This document shows, piece by piece, positions 56,187 to 64,000 of a stretch of 64,000 nucleotides of DNA. Numbering within the stretch: the stretch's first letter is position 1; the number at the start of each line of letters is the position of its first letter. The position numbers were made by a program, and so were the translations under genes. A model generated the notes under the pieces. That model was not told where the DNA came from. It saw only the letters and a list, made by a program, of their open reading frames with translations, and made no database searches. The DNA comes from Capsicum annuum (taxonomy: Eukaryota > Streptophyta > Magnoliopsida > Solanales > Solanaceae), in contig NC_061121.1 of NCBI RefSeq assembly GCF_002878395.1, positions 16,546,639 to 16,610,638 on the forward strand, read 5' to 3'.

Positions 56187-57464
56187 TGAGATAACTTGTA
56201 ATGATTAAAGGTGGTATATCAAAATTACGTACTTATTTATTGTTGCTTAAAAAATGTCAAAATCAAATATGAACTAATAAATATGAACGGAAAGATTATA
56301 AGTAATTTATATGGGGTAGAATGACCTAGATTTTTTTAAAATACGATAATTTATAAACTCAAAATTTATAATGTCTTTTATATATATGCAACACGACAAA
56401 TTTTCGTATTTAATCATATAGATTACACTCTTTTAAGAACCACAGGATAGTGATTATATGGAGACTTTCAAGAAAATATATTAGTCAGTTGTAACATTTT
56501 TTTGAAAAAAGAATCAAGCTTCTTCAGAAACAATAAAAATTATACCAAAGTGTGATTTTTTTTGTCTTTTCTAAATAGGACTTTTTTCCATAATTTTTTC
56601 TACTCCATATAATGGTTTAAACTTCCTTAACTAGATGTACAAACAAATAAAAAGTAATTTAGACTTTGAAGAAAGACCGCCTTCTAGAAAGCATAATATA
56701 AATAATTTATTTTAATATAAATATTACTAATTATTTTCATAACTCGAACTCATAATTATAGTGGCTAGAAAATTTACCTTCAAAGGTACACAAATGAATA
56801 CTTAAAATAGGAAAAATTTATGTAATCATATCCCTCATTTTCACTTGCTTTTCTAACTAATTTCCCTCAAAACTTGCTTAGAAATATCATGATTCAAGTA
56901 AATTAATCATATGAAAACAAATGAGTTTATCCTTATCTTGCTAATTATATAAATAAGTAAATAAGGTATATATTTGAAAAAGTGATGAGTTTAATTCTAA
57001 GAATCTATTTGGCTAATTTTTTCGGAGGCTAATTTTTTTCTTGTTTTTCAAAAATATGTTCTGGTCATGAAAAAAAAAAGGAAAAAGTTTTTTTTGTTTT
57101 TTTTTGTTTTTACCAGACGATAATCAAAAAAAACATTCATAAAAAAAGGTCAAATGGGCAAGTAGCGAGTAGGAATAGTATCGTGCTCTGCTCCTCTCCC
57201 GCTTGCTTGTGTGAAGGCTTGGTTCCTTTTTTGCTGAGTCCAAAAGCTTTCTGACAAATTTGATTCAACATAAACTTGCATTGAGCATGGTTGACATGTG
57301 GCTACACTAATCGCTTATATCTTTTGATTAAAAAAATTATGTATAGAGAGATCCTCTATATATACAGATAAAATAAATGTTAATGGACAGACATACATTT
57401 CCATTAATTCTTGATCTTTTTGCTGAAAAAGCTCATCGATTTAAATAGCAATTATCATTAAGTA
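56187..57464. other. AT-rich intergenic DNA
   Basis: No gene recognised. A GC-richer patch at about 57150-57310 (GTATCGTGCTCTGCTCCTCTCCC) has no continuing frame. Confidence 0.55.
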
Positions 57465-59578
57465 ACGTGAATCCAACAGATGAGTAATCTGTTGCAACAT
57501 ATTGACTAATTTGTTGCAACATATATGACTAATCTATTGCAACATATTGACTAATCTGTTGCAATATATATGACTAATCTGTTGCAATAAATTACTCATC
57601 TGTTGGATTTGTATTATAGTGCTGTAACATGAATCCAACATATGGGTCATCTCTTGTAACAGATTAGTCATATGTTGCAACAGATTACTCACTTGTTGCA
57701 ATAAATGATTCATATATTGAATTCATGTTGCAGGTTCTATCCATTGTAGCAGTAGCAAATGTACCAAATAAAAAATTCAACAAAAATCATAATTATACTT
57801 ACAAAATCACCTATGAAGTAATGTCCAAGTGATATACGAACAAAATTTTACCTAAAAAAATTCTAAAAATTTCAATAAGGGCACAATGAATAAGTGAAGC
57901 ACATGAAAAATTTCATGAAATAGGTATAGAAGACAAAAATAACGTATCATACATCAAATACAAAAGGATCGATGGGACAAACGTTTGAGTTCTCCTAAAA
58001 ACATTTAAGTTCCCTAGTATTTTAATTGCTTTCTAATGGATAACCCATTTATTATAACAGATTTTCTATCTGTTTGATAATTTCCAACATATGAATCATT
58101 TGTTGCGACATGTTTGTCATCTGTTGATTCAAATTAAGCAATTATTAGTAATAACTAAATTGATTTAGCTAAAATTAAAGACAAGTCTTTAAGACAATGA
58201 GACAAACATTTGAGTTCTCCTAAAAATGTTTGAGTTCCCTAGTATTTTAATTATTTTTCAACAGATCACTTATTTGTTGCAATAAGTTAATCATATGTTG
58301 CAATAAGTGCTCATAACAGGTTAGTCATTTGTTGATTCAAATTAAGCAATTATTAATAATAATTAAATTGATTTAACTAAAATTGAAGACAAAACCTTAG
58401 ACAAGAGGGAAAACGTTGAGTTCTCCTAAAAACATTTGAGCTTTAGTATTTTAAATTACTTTTCAACACATATTTTGTCTATTTAGTAATTTCCAACAGA
58501 TGAGTCATACGTTGCAATAACTTAGTCATTTGTTGCAACAGATGTCTATATCTGTTTGATAATTTTCAATAGATGAATTAGTTGTTGCAACAAGTGAGTC
58601 ATTTGTTGCAACAAATGTCTATATCTGTTTGATTATTTTCAATATATGTTTTTATTTGTTTGGTCATTTCCAATAGATTACTCATCTGTTGTAACATGTT
58701 AGTCATCTATTGATTCACATTAAGTAATTATTAGTAATAACTAAATTGATTACTAAAATAAAATATGAATTAATAAGTTCAATTACAGTTTCAATTAATC
58801 TCATGGTAATTACACGATCAACTAAGTATGTTCGTCCCGAGTAGAGTGATCAATTGACCAATTTTATTTGAAATGATTCAAACTAAGTCATCATTATAAA
58901 TAACTATCTTGATTTAACTAAAATTAAAGATGAATTAGTAAGTTCAATTACGATTTCAATTAATTTTACAGTAATTACATGATCAATTAAGTGTTTTGTA
59001 TTGAGTAGAATGATTAATTGACAAATTTTATGTGAAATAATTTAAATTAAACCATTATTAGAAATAACTACATTGATTTAACTAAAATTAAAGATGAATT
59101 AGTAAGTTCAATTACGATTTTAATTAATCTCAGTAATTAAATGATCAATTAAGTGTTTCATCCTTAATATAATAATTAATTGACCAATTTTATTTTAAAT
59201 GATTCAAATTAAGCCATTATTAGTAATAACTATGTTGATTTAACTAAAATTAAACATGAATTAATGAGTTCACTTATAATTTCAATTAATCTCATCGTAA
59301 TTACATGATTAACTAAGTGTATTCGTCTCAAGTAGAGTGATCAATCGACCAATTTTATTTGAAATAATTCAAATTAAGATATTATTAGTAATAACTAAAT
59401 TGATTTAACTAAAATTAAAGATGAATTGATAAGTTCACTTACAATTTCAATTAATCTCATAGTAATTACATGATCAAATATGTGTATTCGTCTCGAGGAG
59501 AGTGATCAATCGACCAATTATATTTCAAATGATTCAAATTAAGTCATTATTAGTAATAAATAAATTGATTTTGACTAA

Positions 59579-59678
59579 NNNNNNNNNNNNNNNNNNNNNN
59601 NNNNNNNNNNNNNNNNNNNNNNNNNNNNNNNNNNNNNNNNNNNNNNNNNNNNNNNNNNNNNNNNNNNNNNNNNNNNNN
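59579..59678. other. Assembly gap (100 N)
   Basis: Exactly 100 N. The 211 bases before it (59368-59578) are repeated without visible change at 59726-59936 after it. Confidence 1.
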
Positions 59679-59768
59679 AGTTAAATCAATTTAGTTATTA
59701 CTAATAATATCTTAATTTGAATTATTTCAAATTAAGATATTATTAGTAATAACTAAATTGATTTAACT
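59679..59768. repeat. Perfect 43-base inverted repeat beside the gap
   Basis: 59679-59721 is the exact reverse complement of 59726-59768 with a 4-base loop (TTAT). It begins at the first base after the N block. Confidence 0.95.
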
Positions 59769-61503
59769 AAAATTAAAGATGAATTGATAAGTTCACTTAC
59801 AATTTCAATTAATCTCATAGTAATTACATGATCAAATATGTGTATTCGTCTCGAGGAGAGTGATCAATCGACCAATTATATTTCAAATGATTCAAATTAA
59901 GTCATTATTAGTAATAAATAAATTGATTTTGACTAAATTAAAGATGAATTGATAAATCCACTTACAATTTCAATTAATGTATTCGTCCTTAATAGAATGA
60001 TCAATTGATAAATTTTATTTAAAATGATTCAAATTAAGCAATTATTAGTAATAACTAAATTGATTTAACTAAAATTAAAGACAAGACCTTAGACAAAGGG
60101 ACAAACATTTGAGTTCTCCTAAAAATATTTGAGCTTTAGTAATTTAAATTATTTTCCATTATATATCCTATATGTTTGATAATTTTCAACAGATGAGTCA
60201 TCTGTTGCAACAACTTAGACATCTGTTGCAACAGATGTCTATATTTGTTTTATAATTTTCAGTAGATGAGTCATTTATTGCAACAGGTTAGCCATCTATT
60301 GCAACATATGTCTATATTTGTTTGGTCATTTCCAATAGATGTCTTTATCTGTTTGGTCATTTCCAACAGATATCTTTATCTGTTTAGTCATTTTCAACAA
60401 ATTACTCATCTTTTGCAACATGTTAGTCATCTATTGATTCATATTAAGCCATTATATTAGTAATAACTAAATTTATTTAACTAGAATTAAACATGAATTA
60501 ATAAGTTCAATTGCAGTTTCAATTAATCTCATGGTAATTACACTATCAACTAAGTGTGTTCGTCCCAAGTAGAGTGATCAATTGACCAATTTTATTTGAA
60601 ATGATTAAAACCAAACCATAAGTAGAAATAACTATACTGATTTAACTAAAATTAAAGATGAATTAGTAAGTTGACTTACAATTTCAATTAATTTTATAGT
60701 AATTACTTGATCAACTAAGTGTTTCATCTTAAGTAGAATGATCAATTAACCAATTTTATTTGAAATAATTAAAATCAAGCAATTATTAGTAATAATTAAA
60801 TTAATTTAACTAAAATTAAAGATGAATTGATAATTTTAATTACGATTTCAATTAATCTCATAGTTAGTAATTATATGATCATCTAAGTGTATTCGTCTTG
60901 AGTAAAGTGTTAATTCACCAATTTTATTTGAAATGATTCAAATTAAGATATTATTAGTAATAACTACATTGATATAACTAAAATTAAAGATGAATTGATA
61001 AGTTCAATTACGATTTCAATTATTCTCATGTTAATTACACGATCATCTTAGTGTGTTCGTTTTGAGTAGAGTGATCAATTGACTAATTTTATTTGAAATG
61101 GTTCAAATTAAGTCATTATTAGTAATAGCCAAATTGATTTAATAATTATAATTTCAATTAATCTCATAGTAATTACATGATCATTTAAGTATATAACTTA
61201 TTGCAACAGATTAACAGATGAGTCATTTGTTGAAAATTATCAAACAGATATACACATATGTTACAATAGATTAGTTATCTGTTGTAACAAATGTCTTTAT
61301 CTGTTGGTCATTTTCAACAGATGACCAATCTGTTACAACATATGACTTTATCTGTTTGTCATTTCCAACAGATTACTAATCTGTTGCAATAGATGTCTTT
61401 ATCTGTTTGGTTATTTTCAACAGATTACTTATCTTTTGCAACATCTTAGTCATCTATTGATTCATATTAAGCCATTATATTAGTAATAACTAAATTGATT
61501 TAA

Positions 61504-61603
61504 NNNNNNNNNNNNNNNNNNNNNNNNNNNNNNNNNNNNNNNNNNNNNNNNNNNNNNNNNNNNNNNNNNNNNNNNNNNNNNNNNNNNNNNNNNNNNNNNN
61601 NNN
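61504..61603. other. Assembly gap (100 N)
   Basis: Exactly 100 N inside the satellite region; both sides are array units. Confidence 1.
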
Positions 61604-62144
61604 AATTTTATAGTAATTACATGATCAACTAAGTGTTTCGTCTTAAGTAGAATGATCAATTGACCAATTTGATTTGAAATAATTAAAATTAAGTAATTAT
61701 TAGTAATAACTAAATTGATTTGACTAAAATTAAAGATGAATTGATAATTTAATTACGATTTCAATTAATCTCATAGTAATTACATGATCATCTAAGTGTA
61801 TTCGTCTTGAGTAAAGTGTTAATTCACCAATTTTATTTGAAATGATTCAAATTAAGACATTATTTGTAATGACAACATTGATTTAACTAAAATTAAAGAC
61901 GAATTGATAAGTTCAATTACGATTTCAATTAACATGTTGCAATAAATGAGTAATCTGTTGGAAAAGACCAAACAGTTAAAGACATTTGTTGAAAATGACC
62001 AAACATATATAGACATCTGTTGCAACAGATGACTAACCTGTTGCAATAACTAACTCATCTATTGAAAATTATCCAACAAATATAGACATCTGTTGCAACA
62101 TATGACTCATCTATTGAAAATTATTAAATAGACAAAATATATGT

Positions 62145-63657
62145 GAACTCAGAATCAAAATGAGCCACAGAATTTAAAAAGTGACCAAAATAGGTCACCT
62201 ATTTAAAAAGTTACCAAAATAGGCTAAACGTAATAATTTATGACCGAGGAAAAAATGCAGTGAATTATCAAATCAATTAAAAAGATACTAAAAAATGAGT
62301 TGTTCAACATAACAAAAAGTTACGTTCTTAACTTTTTTATAGCAGTGGTCCCCACCCACAATTTCTTTTTCCACAAATGTCCCATCACTTCTACTTTTTC
62401 CTCTTTTTACATATAATAATTATGAATTTTTTGATTAGTTAAATTTATTTATATTTTACATGTAGTTCAAATAATTTATTTTTTCCTCTATATAATAAAT
62501 TCTTACGTTTTACACAAAAAAATTTAAAAATAGAAGTATCAATTACCTTATTAGCTTAACAATTTTCTTATATTTATTCTATATAAAAAAATAATCACTT
62601 CTATCCTTAATTATCCGATTTCTTTCTAAAAAAAATTTATACTTTTGAGTTTTCCTCTACTCCAAAATAGTGAAATGTTGAATTATCGTCGATCAAATAT
62701 GCTACTATATACAAAAATTATATTTTTTTGGTGTGTTAAAAATATGAAATTAATTTTTTCAGATAGTGATTCATCGTAGTTTTCGATTAGTGTTTCGATT
62801 AGGATATTGAGGAGACTCACATGCACAAATACGTTTCATATTATAATTAATGGAGTAAAATCACAATTTAATTTAGGAACACTCTTAAATTAATATAAGA
62901 AAATATATTTTTTTAGGAGCACTCCTAAAAAAATATAATTCTTGTATATAGTAGTATATTTGATCGATGATAATTCAACATTTCACTATCTTGGAGTAGA
63001 GGAAAACTCAAAAGTATAATTTTTTTAAAGGAAAATCGGATAATTAAGGATAGAAGTGATTACTTTTTGATATAGAATAGATATAAGAAAATTGTTAAGT
63101 TAATGAGGTAATTGATACTTCGTTTTTTTATTTTTTTTTTTATGTAAAACATAAAAATTTATTAGAAAAATAAATTATTTGAACTACATGTAAAATATAA
63201 ATAAATTTAATTAATAAAAAATTTCATAACTATCATATGTAAAAAGAGGAAAAAGTAGAAGTGATGAGACATTTGTGGAAAAAGGAATTGTGGGCGGGGG
63301 ACCACTGGTATAAAACAGTTAAGAACGTAACTTTTTGTTACGTTGAACAACTCTGTTTTTTAGTACCTTTTTATTTGATTTGTTAATTCATTGTATTTTT
63401 TTCCTCGGTTATCATGTAAAACATAAGAAATTCTTACGTTTTATATTTTTTTTTAGAAAACGTAGGAATTTCTTATGTTTTACAAAAAAAAATGTAAAGT
63501 GTAAGAAATTCTTACGTTTTTGTAAAAGTCAACTCCGTTAAGAAAAAAATAGAAAATGTAATAAATTATTACGTTTAGCCTATTTTGGTAACTTTTTAAA
63601 TAGGTGGCCTATTTTGGTCGCTTTTTTAATTTTGTGGCTCATTTTGGTTCCGAGTTC
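62145..63657. mobile_element. Foldback element, 1.5 kb, with ~0.6-0.7-kb inverted arms
   Basis: The outer ends are GAACTCAGAATCAAAATGAGCCACA on the left and, in reverse complement, GAACTCGGAACCAAAATGAGCCACA on the right. Complementarity continues inward to about 62730 (left) and 62925 (right), through landmarks such as AAAAAGTTACGTTCTTAACT, ATTTTACATGTAGTTCAAATAATTTATTTT, and GTGAAATGTTGAATTATC. The right arm has an extra ~150-base block (about 63414-63565) of nested GTAAGAAATTCTTAC palindromes. The ~195-base centre is unrelated to the arms. Flanks read AATATATGT before and GATATATGT after, a 9-base duplication with one mismatch (8 exact), which fits a Mutator-type foldback. No transposase is present. 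Confidence 0.85.
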
Positions 63658-64000
63658 GATATATGTTGAAAAGCAATTTAATCAAACAAAATCGATGAAG
63701 AAAAATTGAAAAATAAAGCTAAATCAGTGAAGAAAAGTTGAATTTAAATAAAATCAATAAAAAAAGATTAAAATCGAAGTATAAAAACCAAGAAAAACTA
63801 GTGAAGAAAAATTAAAAATCGAAGCAAAATTGATGAAAGAAATTTAAAAATAAAGCTAAATCCAAGAAGAAAATTAAAATCAAACAAAATCAATTAAAAA
63901 AACTAAAAATTGAAGCAAAATAGATGAAGTAAATCTGAAAAATGAAGCTAAATTCATGAAGAAAATCTAAAAATCAACTAAAATCAGTGAAGAAAAATTA
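63658..64000 (+). repeat. Short-period A-rich tandem repeat, continues past the window
   Basis: Imperfect units of about 30-37 bases such as AAAATCGATGAAGAAAAATTG, AAATCAGTGAAGAAAAGTTG, AAAACTAGTGAAGAAAAATTA, AAATTCATGAAGAAAATCTA. The first ~20 bases are the continuation of the host repeat after the foldback insertion. Confidence 0.7.

Larger units (their letters stand above)
57465..62144. repeat. Satellite-like region: ~165-base units and palindrome-rich segments
   Basis: Two interleaved sequence types. One is a ~165-base unit: 'CATTATTAGTAATAACTAAATTGATTTAACTAAAATTAAAGATGAATT' in pieces, then 'CAATTACGATTTCAATTAATCTCATAGTAATTACATGATCAACTAAGTGT', then 'GTAGAGTGATCAATTGACCAATTTTATTTGAAATGATTCAAATTAAG'. 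Consecutive copies run from about 58720 to 59578 and on to 61960. The other consists of short segments rich in CAACAGATGACTCATCTGTTGCAACA-type text (57470-57730, 58040-58120, 58260-58330, 58490-58700, 60180-60440, 61200-61450, 61930-62110), built around the palindrome CATCTGTTGCAACAGATG. No credible gene; the frames seen are repeat-derived. Confidence 0.85.

Noticed and set aside
59502..59684. 60-codon frame across the N block
   Set aside because: Produced by reading through unknown bases.
60266..62046. Frames with repeated 'HLLQQ-SHLLQHM' peptides on either strand
   Set aside because: Direct translation of the CAACAGATG/CATCTGTTG satellite segments; no start context and no conservation of frame.

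Overview
The window is plant nuclear DNA, very probably from a Solanaceae genome (Solanum-like). It is AT-rich, has two intron-containing plant genes, and carries repeats typical of nightshades: TS/RTE-type tails ending in TTG runs, SolS-type SINEs, a CTATGTTGCTCG-ended MITE, and a Tat-clade Ty3/Gypsy element with long LTRs. Two blocks of exactly 100 N (59579-59678, 61504-61603) show a draft assembly. The family assignments come from reading translated motifs; no database search was possible.

Layout. (1) 1-3655: decayed intergenic DNA with an RTE-type LINE fossil and an opposed RTE/SINE tail. (2) 3656-20270: a nested retrotransposon. A Ty1/Copia element (LTRs at 3656 and 19939, stop-riddled pol) is split by a Ty3/Gypsy element at 6288-19169, with a perfect 5-bp target duplication TGCTC. 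The Gypsy element has lost the end of its 5' LTR, its primer site, gag and the front of protease. It keeps the rest of protease, a G-patch-like linker, RT, two RNase H domains and integrase, and carries a ~1.9-kb tandem array in its 3' untranslated region. (3) 20271-40140: gene-poor DNA with a solo Copia LTR, MITEs, a Mutator-transposase fossil, a TRIM/LTR-like remnant, microsatellites, a SINE with an 18-bp target duplication and a tandem array built from a rearranged SINE/RTE tail. (4) 40141-51180: the gene island. A ten-exon DUF1336 (EDR2_C) gene on + (480 aa, one GC-AG intron) faces tail to tail a four-exon group I WRKY gene on - (490 aa, WRKY3/WRKY4 type). (5) 51490-57460: AT-rich DNA with three inverted-repeat MITE-like elements. 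(6) 57465-62120: a satellite-like array of ~165-bp units mixed with segments rich in the palindrome CATCTGTTGCAACAGATG, broken by both gaps. (7) 62145-63657: a 1.5-kb foldback element with ~0.6-kb arms inserted into that array; a related unfilled site lies near 58450-58500. (8) 63680-64000: a short-period tandem repeat running off the window.

Only the DUF1336 and WRKY genes look functional. Both belong to families linked to defence in Arabidopsis, but nothing in the sequence shows that they act together. Everything else is mobile-element or repeat DNA. I found no clear new biological system. The features most worth following are the long foldback, the palindromic satellite, the chimeric tandem array at 37085-37440, the retrotransposon 3'-UTR array and the GC-AG intron.
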